The position numbers were made by a program, and so were the translations under genes. Below, in pieces: positions 9,221 through 16,495 of a stretch of 64,000 nucleotides of DNA. Source of the stretch: Bacillota bacterium (lineage in GTDB: Bacteria > Bacillota > Sulfobacillia > JABLXB01). Location of the stretch: assembly GCA_013178305.1 (NCBI GenBank), contig JABLXB010000001.1, forward strand, positions 328,203-392,202, in the 5' to 3' direction. The first letter of the stretch is position 1. Each line of letters opens with the position of its first letter. Under the pieces are notes generated by a model, which made no database searches, had not been told where the DNA came from, and saw only the letters and a program-made list of their open reading frames with translations.

Positions 9221-10911
9221 TGGCCGGCGGCGTCCAGCAGCCGTCCGATCTTGAGGCATATCTCGATCTCAAAACGCCTCGGCCCCTGGCACGGGTCGTA
9301 CCCGAGGATGGTCGTTACCCTCTTCAACCTGTACCTGACGGTGTTCTCGTGGACTGCGAGCTTGAGCGCGGCCTCCCTTGTGTTGCCGCACTCGAACACG
9401 GCCTCGAGTGTATGGATGAGTCCAGGCCCATCCGCGCCGGAGGTCTCCACCTTGCCGAGCACGCGGTCGTATTCGCGGCGCAGTTCTCCCACAGATCTGT
9501 CGGCGAGAAACCGGTACACTCCGAGGTCGGCGTATTTGACGGTGCGGCCATCGCCGAACAGCCACCTGCCCATTTTGAGGGCCTTGCAGGCGGTGTGGTA
9601 GCTGTCGGCTATCTCGGGCGCCTTCGCTCGCGGGTCACCTACCCCGGCCGAGACCGCGCGCCCGCCCATTTCCGCAGCCATCGTGGAACGCAGTGTCTCG
9701 CCGAGGCTCGCCCCGTATTCCAGGACCTGCTCATTGTCCCACTGCCCACCGCGCGCGAACCCTACCAGCACAACCACCTGGCAGTCGCGGACCATCAGGT
9801 AGCTCTCGGGCGACAGCTGTCGCAGGCGCGTGCCCACTCTCTTGACAGCACGCTCGAAAGACTCCCGGTCGGGCCCCGGAAGCCAGTACTCAGGCCCATT
9901 CCCGTTCGACTGCCGCGACGCGCCGGCGTCCAGCACGACCGCAACCCGTTTGCTCCTGAGCTCGAGTTTGAGCCCATCAGCCCGCGGCAGTAGTTCCTCC
10001 TCGCTGCGAAACGCCCCCTGGAACACCTCCTCGAGCAGGTCTCTTTTCAGCCCCTCTTCCGCGTCCTGGATAGTAAGCCGCCGGATTAGGTCCAGGGCTG
10101 CCACGACGCTGGCATGTTCCAGCGCGAGAAGTTGCCACGGCTCATGAGGGCTCCCGAGCGAGTAGCTGATCACCGCTCCCCTGGGATGCCCACGTACCAG
10201 GACTGGAACGACGACCTCCTCCACGGTAACGTCCCTGCTCCCACCGCACTTGAATGCGGTCACAGACGGAGTGAAGTCGCGGAGCGCGTGAAGGCGGGCC
10301 TCCCCCTGGACCTTCCAAAATGCCTGCCAGGACCTTGTCTGCGTGGCGGGGATCTCCACAACCACGTCGCCTTCATCCTCGCCCACCACGACCACCGCCA
10401 TCCCCGTAGAATTGGCGAACGAGCGGAAGACCCGCCTGAGGTCAGTCCCGACGAGGAACATATCCATCAGATGCCTGCGCAACTCGTCAGCACGGCGAAA
10501 GACCATGAAGTGCCTGTCGAGTATCGCCTCCATCAGGGGCCCGACCACGTCCATGTGGCCCAGGTCCGGAGGGAGCTCGAACAGGGGAAAATCCTCCTCG
10601 TCGGCCGCGGCAATGGCTGCGTTGGGGACGCTTATGAAGCATTCACCCGTGAACACTCCCAGGCCAGCGCTTCCCTTGCGTTTGAGCAGGCGGATAAGGA
10701 AGGGCAAGGATCCCGGTGAATCGCGAAAGGCATACAGGGATGAAACCATGAAAAGGCCGGGGCGTATCCAGCGCTCCACATTGGGGATTTCGAGTACGTC
10801 CACCCAGCTGACGGTCCCGCTCATCCCCCGGCGCCCCGCAACCAGGCGGCCTCGCTTTAACCCGCCGATGTTCGCCGCTTCTGCCAACGGTATGCCGATA
10901 TCACGAACCAA
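9217..10911 (-). CDS. PucR family transcriptional regulator (564 aa)
   Basis: The protein has the full PucR layout: an N-terminal PucR ligand-sensing domain (from GIPLAEAANIGGLKRGRLVAG), a central GGDEF-like region, and a C-terminal helix-turn-helix (TREAALKLAVHENTVRYRLKRV). PucR regulators control purine, hydantoin, proline or amide catabolism in Gram-positive bacteria. The TTG at 10911 follows a GGAGG site 8 nt away. It lies directly upstream of the ABC importer operon and is its likely regulator. The decayed protease locus ends only about 15 nt before its start. Confidence 0.88.
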   Translation of the reverse strand: MVRDIGIPLAEAANIGGLKRGRLVAGRRGMSGTVSWVDVLEIPNVERWIRPGLFMVSSLYAFRDSPGSLPFLIRLLKRKGSAGLGVFTGECFISVPNAAIAAADEEDFPLFELPPDLGHMDVVGPLMEAILDRHFMVFRRADELRRHLMDMFLVGTDLRRVFRSFANSTGMAVVVVGEDEGDVVVEIPATQTRSWQAFWKVQGEARLHALRDFTPSVTAFKCGGSRDVTVEEVVVPVLVRGHPRGAVISYSLGSPHEPWQLLALEHASVVAALDLIRRLTIQDAEEGLKRDLLEEVFQGAFRSEEELLPRADGLKLELRSKRVAVVLDAGASRQSNGNGPEYWLPGPDRESFERAVKRVGTRLRQLSPESYLMVRDCQVVVLVGFARGGQWDNEQVLEYGASLGETLRSTMAAEMGGRAVSAGVGDPRAKAPEIADSYHTACKALKMGRWLFGDGRTVKYADLGVYRFLADRSVGELRREYDRVLGKVETSGADGPGLIHTLEAVFECGNTREAALKLAVHENTVRYRLKRVTTILGYDPCQGPRRFEIEICLKIGRLLDAAGH

Positions 10912-10926
10912 TCCCCGGGCCTCCGC

Positions 10927-11335
10927 TCAAAGGAGTGTTTGCATAATTCGACGTTTTCTGTGCCCTTTGGGGAGAGGGTTCGACTTTCCAGGACCTGGTC
11001 CCTCCTGGCCAATCTCGCGCAAACCGCTAATTATGCCGTCGGACACCGTACCCTTCAATAACCCCCGCGGATTCCCGACCGCGACGATTCTCTCGCCAAC
11101 CTTGAGCTGGCTGGAATCGCCCAGCTCCGCCGGCTCAAGCGGTTCTCTTGACTTCAGCAACGCGAGGTCCAGCGGGTCATCCTTCCCAACGATTCCGTCC
11201 ACGAAGAACCGGGTGTTCTTGTAGTCCGTCACGGCTATGTAAGCCGCGCCCTGGATCACATGGGCGTTTGTGAGAATCAGGTCTCTGCCAACGGCCACTC
11301 CGCTGCGCCCGCGCCACAATCTAGGACCTGCTAGG
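10927..11335 (-). pseudogene. Remnant of a trypsin-like (HtrA/DegP-type) serine protease, catalytic Ser region missing
   Basis: One reading frame holds a recognisable S1C protease core: SGVAVGRDLILTNAHVI (catalytic His), DDPLDLALLKSR (catalytic Asp), then VGERIVAVGNPRGLLKG. In intact members a stretch ending in GNSGGP with the catalytic Ser follows shortly after; here the frame runs GHRKRRIMQTLL and stops, and the PucR gene begins about 15 nt later. No start codon or signal peptide joins it in frame. It therefore looks like a 3'-truncated, 5'-disrupted gene. A 10-bp tandem duplication (TAGGACCTGC twice) sits at 11323-11342, where the fragment meets the neighbouring membrane-protein frame. Confidence 0.65.
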
Positions 11336-11690
11336 ACCTGCCCAGCCATGTGGCCAGGCCCAGCAGGAACAGGCATCCGGCGATTATCGTGATCCCTATC
11401 GGGACGGGGTCGGTCTGTCTGGTGATTATCCAGCCGACCACCGCGAACACCACGACCGCCATACACATGAACGCGTACCTGGCGATCTTCTCGTCCTTCC
11501 TCAAGAATCCGCTCCCGCCTTTCTTTCGCAACACAGTACCCGGATCCGGCAAGACAGTGTCGGTTACCCACAATGACATAAGTAGAGACAAAGGTGCTGC
11601 CAAGGATGCAGCCGAAGATGCCGTCGCCGGTGCTGTTGCTGGCGTTACGGGGATGCCCGCCGCGTTGACATATTCCGGGGTATCGTTCAA
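11331..11690 (-). CDS. Small hypothetical membrane protein, possibly part of the decayed protease locus (119 aa)
   Basis: The peptide ends with two hydrophobic segments (MCMAVVVFAVVGWII and GITIIAGCLFLLGLATWL) preceded by a charged stretch LRKDEKIARYAF. The first 40 residues are Ala/Thr/Pro-rich and may not be coding. The TTG at 11690 has no clear ribosome site, but it overlaps the stop of a short upstream frame (TTGA) whose peptide VVFRAAVYYASRSEHDPELL also has protein-like composition. The stop lies next to the protease remnant, so this may once have been its membrane anchor, or an independent two-helix protein. No family recognised. Confidence 0.35.
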   Translation of the reverse strand: MNDTPEYVNAAGIPVTPATAPATASSAASLAAPLSLLMSLWVTDTVLPDPGTVLRKKGGSGFLRKDEKIARYAFMCMAVVVFAVVGWIITRQTDPVPIGITIIAGCLFLLGLATWLGRS

Positions 11691-11860
11691 GGTGAGGGGT
11701 CAGGATTCCTGCCAGGCGCGGGCGCCACAGCGGCGGGAAGTTGCCTGTCTTTCCAGTTCCACCACTTGAGAAGCTCGGGATCGTGCTCAGACCGGGAGGC
11801 GTAGTACACGGCAGCGCGGAATACAACCGTGACGGTATCCGGCTCATGACTCGGACAACA

Positions 11861-12868
11861 TCATTTCAGGCTATCTGGGTCCTCGAGGAGCGCCTTGACC
11901 CGTCCGAGAAAACGAGCGGCCACCGCGCCATCGACCACCCTGTGGTCGAACGCCAGAGTCAAACTCATGGACTGCTCTTCCTCAAGTGCCCCGTTGCGCA
12001 CGACGGGTTCGGGTCGAATCTCGCCCACGGCAAGGATGGCGCACTCCGGCTGGTTGATGATCGGCCCGAACGACTCTACGCCGAACATCCCCAGGTTGCT
12101 CACGGTGAAGGTGCCACCTGAGATGTCATCCGGATCGAGGCTTCCAGCCCGCGCAGCCTGAACGAGCCGCCTCGACTCCCGGGCGATCTCTCGCAGCGAC
12201 TTCGCGCCGGCACCCTTGATCACGGGGACGATGAGCCCGTCCTCGAGCGCCACAGCGATACCCACATTCACAGCGGGGTGGAGCAATATGGCGTCACCGT
12301 CAAACGACGAATTGAGCACGGGGTACTCTGACAGGGCCCGCGCGGTAAAGAACACTACTAAGTCGTTCACCGAGACCCTCTCACCGTCCGGACACGACGA
12401 GTTGACGGCGGCCCTGAATCGAAGGGCGTTTTCCATGTTCACCTTCACGGTGACCCACGAGTGCGGGACCGTCGTCCAGCTCTTCACCATGCGCTCGGCT
12501 ATTGTCCGCCTCATGACCCCGAGGACTTCGCGGCGCGCCGGCGTCCCTACGTCGCCTTGCCCTCCGAGCGCGTCTTCCGGCGTCACCGGCGCTGCCCCGG
12601 CCACATCGGATGTGACCTGCGTACTGCCTGAGGCCACATCCTCCAGGTACCCGATTAACGACGCAACCGGAACAACGGAATCCGGCGGCGACACAATGCG
12701 CAACGCCCCATCCGCCGGCGCCTCCACCTCGTTGACGATCTTGTCGGTGGCCACTTCAACCACCGGCTGCCCCTTCCGGATAGTCTGACCGTCCGCCGCC
12801 AGCCACTGGACGACACGGCCTTCAGTCATGGTCAAGCCGAGCTTCGGCATGATGATCTCCGTTCGCAT
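11861..12868 (-). CDS. acoC: Dihydrolipoyl acyltransferase (E2), acetoin/2-oxoacid dehydrogenase complex (335 aa)
   Basis: E2 carries an acyl group from the E1 ThDP enzyme to CoA on a swinging lipoyl arm. The N-terminal lipoyl domain has the attachment lysine in VATDKIVNEVEAP (Lys43). The catalytic domain runs from about residue 110 to the end with the active-site motif DHRVVDG (His309). Only a short linker (residues about 85-108) joins them, and I see no peripheral subunit-binding domain, which usually binds E1 or E3. It is the last gene of the operon. No E3 gene is in the window. Confidence 0.88.
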   Translation of the reverse strand: MRTEIIMPKLGLTMTEGRVVQWLAADGQTIRKGQPVVEVATDKIVNEVEAPADGALRIVSPPDSVVPVASLIGYLEDVASGSTQVTSDVAGAAPVTPEDALGGQGDVGTPARREVLGVMRRTIAERMVKSWTTVPHSWVTVKVNMENALRFRAAVNSSCPDGERVSVNDLVVFFTARALSEYPVLNSSFDGDAILLHPAVNVGIAVALEDGLIVPVIKGAGAKSLREIARESRRLVQAARAGSLDPDDISGGTFTVSNLGMFGVESFGPIINQPECAILAVGEIRPEPVVRNGALEEEQSMSLTLAFDHRVVDGAVAARFLGRVKALLEDPDSLK

Positions 12869-12889
12869 CAGTCCATCGCCACCTTTGGG

Positions 12890-13894
12890 TTATACGCTGA
12901 ACAGGCCGGATTGCTGCGCCTCGAGCAGCGCCCCGGCGATGTCCACCACGAGAGGGCCTTCGAGCGACAACTCCACTTCGAGACGACCCCCGCCTTTGAT
13001 CAAACGTTCGCGCTCTCCGTCGAACGCTGCTGCGCACGGCCCGCGTCCTGCGGACACCCGCCCCGCGGGTCCTATTTCAGTCCATCCCGCTATGCGCACT
13101 TCCTCGATTAAACCCGGGCCCACCGGCGCCCGGACAGTCGCGCAACAGGGGGCTCCAGGACCGGCGAGGCGCAGGTGGACCGCCCTGGACTCGTAGCGCC
13201 CAAATGGCTTGAAACAACCTGCGATAGCCGACAGCCCAATCGCGGCCGGCTCGCCGATGGCGCATATCACGTCCCTGACGTGCCCCATGTCCCACAGCGC
13301 CCTGGCCCCAACGAACTGGTCGTCCGTCAGCGCAATGTCAACGAGCGCGAAATCCCCCAGAGTCCCGTCAACGTACAGGAGGAGGCGTTTGGCCCTGCGG
13401 TATGCAGTGGACAGGCCGCGTGCGACTGCTCCCGCAGCGATGCCCGCGGTCGTTCCCTCAACCATGGCTGGGAACACGTTGTTAGTCCCCGTCGACACCG
13501 GGACCAGGGGGACATCGCCGCAACCCCTGGAGACGGCCCTGCACGTGCCGTCCCCACCCAGTACAACGATGGCTCCACAACCGTTCGAACGCATGATGGA
13601 TGCAGCGGTGGTGGAATCGGAGCTCCCCTCGCCTATGCGCATTTCGAGAAATCGCACACGGGCGCGCAAACCTCTTCTCCCAATGCCGCCCAGGGCCTTA
13701 TCCCCGACCCCGAACGTGTCCGGCATAATCAGGACCTCATTCACCCCCGCGGCATCCAGCCCGAGGAGGATCCTCCTGAGGATGTTCGCTTTCTCCAGGT
13801 TGTCGAACACCGAACCGTATGCCACAAGGCGCCGGACGTCTTTCCCGGAAGCAGGGTTCGCGATTATCCCAACACGGGCCTCCGATTCCACCAC
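12890..13894 (-). CDS. acoX: AcoX-like ATP-NAD kinase family protein (334 aa)
   Basis: The protein opens with VGIIANPASGKDVRRLVA and has the diacylglycerol/NAD-kinase nucleotide motif VVLGGDGTCRAV followed by VPVSTGTNNVFP. AcoX proteins of this type are encoded in acetoin dehydrogenase operons; their biochemical role is not settled. The frame is open to 14104 inside acoB, but homology begins after a GTG at 13894 (GTGGTGGAATCG), preceded by a GGGGGA sequence. Position between acoB and acoC matches known acetoin loci and supports that assignment over a general pyruvate dehydrogenase. Confidence 0.8.
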   Translation of the reverse strand: MVESEARVGIIANPASGKDVRRLVAYGSVFDNLEKANILRRILLGLDAAGVNEVLIMPDTFGVGDKALGGIGRRGLRARVRFLEMRIGEGSSDSTTAASIMRSNGCGAIVVLGGDGTCRAVSRGCGDVPLVPVSTGTNNVFPAMVEGTTAGIAAGAVARGLSTAYRRAKRLLLYVDGTLGDFALVDIALTDDQFVGARALWDMGHVRDVICAIGEPAAIGLSAIAGCFKPFGRYESRAVHLRLAGPGAPCCATVRAPVGPGLIEEVRIAGWTEIGPAGRVSAGRGPCAAAFDGERERLIKGGGRLEVELSLEGPLVVDIAGALLEAQQSGLFSV

Positions 13895-13920
13895 GTCATT
13901 CCCCCGGAGCCCCTGCTGCG

Positions 13921-14940
13921 TCAGGCGGCCATTACCTTGCGGACAGCCCCCGTTATGTCGGCTTTGCCGGGTAGCACGAACTGCTCGAGCACGGGGCTGA
14001 ACGGCACCGGTACCGCCTTCGCTCCGACGCGAATAATGGGGGCCTTGAGCGAACCTGCGGCCTTCTCGGCGATGATCGCGGCGACTTCCGCCCCGAAGCC
14101 GCACCTTGCCACTGCCTCGTGGGCGATGGCCACTCTTCCGGTCTTACGGACGGAAGCGAGTATGGTATCCTCGTCCAAAGGTACCAGCGTCCTCGGGTCC
14201 ACGACCTCAACGCTGATACCGTCCTTCTCAAGGTCGGCGGCAGCCGCCACGGCGTGGTTGACCATGATCGAGGTCGCTACTACGGTTACGTCGGAGCCCT
14301 CGCGCTTCACGCAGGCCTTCCCCAGCGGTATCGTGTAGCTTCCTTCAGGCACGGGACCTTTCGAGCTATACAGCACTTTATGTTCGAAGAACATGACAGG
14401 GTTGTCGTCCCGGATCGCCGAGATCAGCAGCCCCTTTGCGTCGGCGGGATTTGACGGCATCGCGACCTTCAGGCCGGGGATATGCGCAAACCACGCCTCC
14501 AGGCTCTGGGAGTGCTGCGCCGCCGCGCATATGCCGCCGCCGATGGGGGACCGGACCACTATCGGCAGTCGCGCCTTGCCACCGAACATGTACCTCATCT
14601 TCGCCGCCTGGTTCACCAGCTGATCCATACACACGGTGAGGAAGTCGCAGAACATTATCTCCGCAACGGGCCTCATGCCGGTCGCTGCCGCTCCCACGGC
14701 CGTGCCGATGATGGCTGTCTCCGAAATCGGTGTGTCGCGGACTCTGTCCTCACCGAATTCCGTCCAGAGGTTCCCGGTTACACCGAAGCACCCGCCGAAT
14801 CTGGCCACGTCCTCTCCCAGAACGAACACCGACGGGTCGCGCCGCATTTCCTCCCTCAGCGCATCGCGTACCGCCTCGGCGTACGTCATCTCCCGCGGCG
14901 CGGCCTGGCCGGCGGTCTCCTGGCATGCGTATTCGTGCAC
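13921..14940 (-). CDS. acoB: Acetoin/2-oxoacid dehydrogenase E1 component beta subunit (339 aa)
   Basis: This is the beta chain of the thiamine-diphosphate E1 enzyme. Typical stretches include MTYAEAVRDALREEM, VFVLGEDVARFGG, DTPISETAIIGTAVGAA and HSQSLEAWFAHIPGLKVAMP, with the C-terminal transketolase fold (VVDPRTLVPLDEDTI). The GTG start at 14940 has a GAGGAGGG ribosome site. It follows acoA by 12 nt, as expected for an alpha2beta2 enzyme. Substrate (acetoin versus a 2-oxoacid) is inferred from acoX and acoR in the cluster. Confidence 0.9.
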   Translation of the reverse strand: MHEYACQETAGQAAPREMTYAEAVRDALREEMRRDPSVFVLGEDVARFGGCFGVTGNLWTEFGEDRVRDTPISETAIIGTAVGAAATGMRPVAEIMFCDFLTVCMDQLVNQAAKMRYMFGGKARLPIVVRSPIGGGICAAAQHSQSLEAWFAHIPGLKVAMPSNPADAKGLLISAIRDDNPVMFFEHKVLYSSKGPVPEGSYTIPLGKACVKREGSDVTVVATSIMVNHAVAAAADLEKDGISVEVVDPRTLVPLDEDTILASVRKTGRVAIAHEAVARCGFGAEVAAIIAEKAAGSLKAPIIRVGAKAVPVPFSPVLEQFVLPGKADITGAVRKVMAA

Positions 14941-14952
14941 AACAAACCCTCC

Positions 14953-15906
14953 TCAAGCGAAAAGGTCTTCGAGGGCTTCCTCGGGCGAAGGGAACGGGCT
15001 CTCCGCCGCGCACTTCACCGCGTCCTCGACTTCGGCCTCGGCTCCGGACTGGATGGAGGCGGCTTCCTCCGGCGAGAGAGCCTCCATTTCGAGGAGGCGG
15101 CCATTGAACGCGAGGATGGGGCACCTCCGCTTCCACTCCTCCAGCTCTTCTACCGACCGGTAAAGCGTCGGATCACCCTCAAAATGACCCTTCCAGCGGT
15201 ACGTCTTGCACTCCAGGAGCGTCGGGCCGTCTCCGGCCCTGGCCCGGCCGATCGCTTCTTTGGCGGCCTCGTATACGGCCATAACGTCATTGCCGTCGAC
15301 TGTCACACCCGGGATCCCGTACGCCCCCGCCCTGTCCGCCACGTCGGCCACCTTCTGATGACGGGACTGGTGCATTGAAATGCCGTACAGGTTGTTTTCA
15401 CAAACGTAGACCACGGGAAGATTCCATATCGAAGCGATGTTCAATCCCTCGTGGAAGGTCGTCTGGTTCGATGCGCCGTCACCGAAGAAACACACAGTCA
15501 CCTGGTCGGTCCCGCGCATCTTCGCGGACAGGGCGGCGCCGGCCGCGACCGTCAGGCCGCCGCCGACTATACCGTTGGCGCCCAATATCCCGATGTCAAC
15601 ATCGGCGATGTGCATTGAGCCGCCCTTGCCCTTGCAGTACCCGCTCTTGCGGCCGAACAACTCGGCCATCATGGCCTTCATGTCCCCGCCCTTGGCAAGG
15701 CAGTGACCGTGTCCCCTGTGTGTGCTTGTTATGTAATCGGACGGTTTCAGGTTCGAGCATACGCCCACTGCCGTCGCCTCTTCGCCTATGTACAGGTGGA
15801 CGAAACCCGGGATCTTGCCCTGTGCGAATAGCTCGCCGACCCTCGTTTCGAAAGCGCGGATCCTCACCATTTGCCTGAACATCTCGAGCAGGAGACTGCG
15901 ATCCAA
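14953..15906 (-). CDS. acoA: Acetoin/2-oxoacid dehydrogenase E1 component alpha subunit (317 aa)
   Basis: This alpha chain binds thiamine diphosphate through the motif GDGASNQTTFHEGLNIASIW...CENN (GDG to NN). Other family marks are STHRGHGHCLAKGGD, GKGGSMHI and GISMHQSRH. The TTG at 15906 has a GGGGGG ribosome site 8 nt away and matches the usual N-terminus (LLLEMFRQMVRIRAFE). With acoB it would cleave acetoin to acetaldehyde and hydroxyethyl-ThDP in the cytoplasm. A branched-chain or pyruvate enzyme is possible but less likely given acoX and acoR. Confidence 0.9.
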   Translation of the reverse strand: MDRSLLLEMFRQMVRIRAFETRVGELFAQGKIPGFVHLYIGEEATAVGVCSNLKPSDYITSTHRGHGHCLAKGGDMKAMMAELFGRKSGYCKGKGGSMHIADVDIGILGANGIVGGGLTVAAGAALSAKMRGTDQVTVCFFGDGASNQTTFHEGLNIASIWNLPVVYVCENNLYGISMHQSRHQKVADVADRAGAYGIPGVTVDGNDVMAVYEAAKEAIGRARAGDGPTLLECKTYRWKGHFEGDPTLYRSVEELEEWKRRCPILAFNGRLLEMEALSPEEAASIQSGAEAEVEDAVKCAAESPFPSPEEALEDLFA

Positions 15907-15937
15907 AGTCTTAACCCCCCTTGCGCCGGGCCCCCGC

Positions 15938-16297
15938 TCACACGTCGACCATCACGGTCAGTGCGGCGTTTGCCACGAGAATCTCGTCGGAGCCGTCGTC
16001 CAACCCCGGGATCGCGATGCCCCGTGCGGTCATACCACCCTCGACGGCTCGCAGCGTCTTCTTGCCGTAAGGGATGGCGCCGAAGACCTCGGCTTCCCGC
16101 ACCATGCCGGGGTGGGGGACGGCCACGACAATGTCCACCACCATGTCATCCAGGTTTTGGAGCCCAACCACCTCCCTCAGCCCAACGATACATACCTTCG
16201 AGACAGCGTCTTTGACAGCCTTGACCGCCGCTTGTGTGGGATCCTGACCGTGCTGGTCCACCCCCGATCCGATCTCGACCAACAGTCTCTTGAGCAA
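15938..16297 (-). CDS. Lin0512 family protein (119 aa)
   Basis: A small cytoplasmic protein beginning LLKRLLVEIGSGVDQHGQDP, with repeated ValAspIleVal-type strands, which matches the Lin0512 conserved hypothetical family. The frame is open to 16474, but the TTG at 16297 has an AGGAGGGG ribosome site 7 nt away and coincides with the start of family similarity. It is the first gene after the sigma-54 promoter, ahead of acoA. Family function is unknown; the high fraction of short beta-strand segments suggests an enzyme-like or scaffold fold, but nothing more can be claimed. Confidence 0.75.
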   Translation of the reverse strand: MLKRLLVEIGSGVDQHGQDPTQAAVKAVKDAVSKVCIVGLREVVGLQNLDDMVVDIVVAVPHPGMVREAEVFGAIPYGKKTLRAVEGGMTARGIAIPGLDDGSDEILVANAALTVMVDV

Positions 16298-16326
16298 CGC
16301 TTGACCCCTCCTGAGGAATACCTGTA

Positions 16327-16342
16327 TGCAAGACCCATGCCC
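16327..16342 (-). promoter_or_regulatory. Sigma-54 (-24/-12) promoter of the aco operon
   Basis: On the minus strand GGGCATGGGTCTTGCA matches the consensus TGGCACGNNNNTTGCA at all key positions, with GG and GC correctly 12 nt apart. It ends 30 nt before the first start codon (16297). The AcoR-type activator gene lies immediately upstream, as expected for an enhancer-dependent promoter. Confidence 0.8.
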
Positions 16343-16390
16343 GGAACGGGCCTGACAAGACCGCTGCACGGACGACTCAGGGAAGACAAG

Positions 16391-16429
16391 GCGACCGGCT
16401 ATTGCTCCACGACGGAGCACGCCGGTCGC
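16391..16429 (-). terminator. Long stem-loop after acoR
   Basis: Arms GCGACCGGC and GCCGGTCGC enclose a second stem GCTCC/GGAGC. On the minus strand it follows acoR and is trailed by TTGTCTTCC, a weak T-rich tail, so it may end the acoR transcript before the sigma-54 promoter. Confidence 0.45.
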
Positions 16430-16445
16430 CTGGACAGGGCAGGCG

Positions 16446-16484
16446 CTGTTCCAGAGTGGACCACACAGTACCATTCTGGAACAG
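16446..16484. promoter_or_regulatory. 14-bp-arm inverted repeat, candidate AcoR enhancer (UAS)
   Basis: Left arm CTGTTCCAGAGTGG and right arm CCATTCTGGAACAG are inverted repeats with one mismatch and an 11-nt spacer. The dyad lies about 110-150 nt upstream of the sigma-54 promoter, the normal position for an activator enhancer, and 11 nt after the acoR stop codon. Confidence 0.6.
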
Positions 16485-16495
16485 CTGCCGGGGAA

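Noticed and set aside
11323-11342. 10-bp tandem duplication as the cause of the protease frameshift
   Set aside because: Removing one copy does not bring the membrane-protein frame into register with the protease frame, and its stop codon remains.
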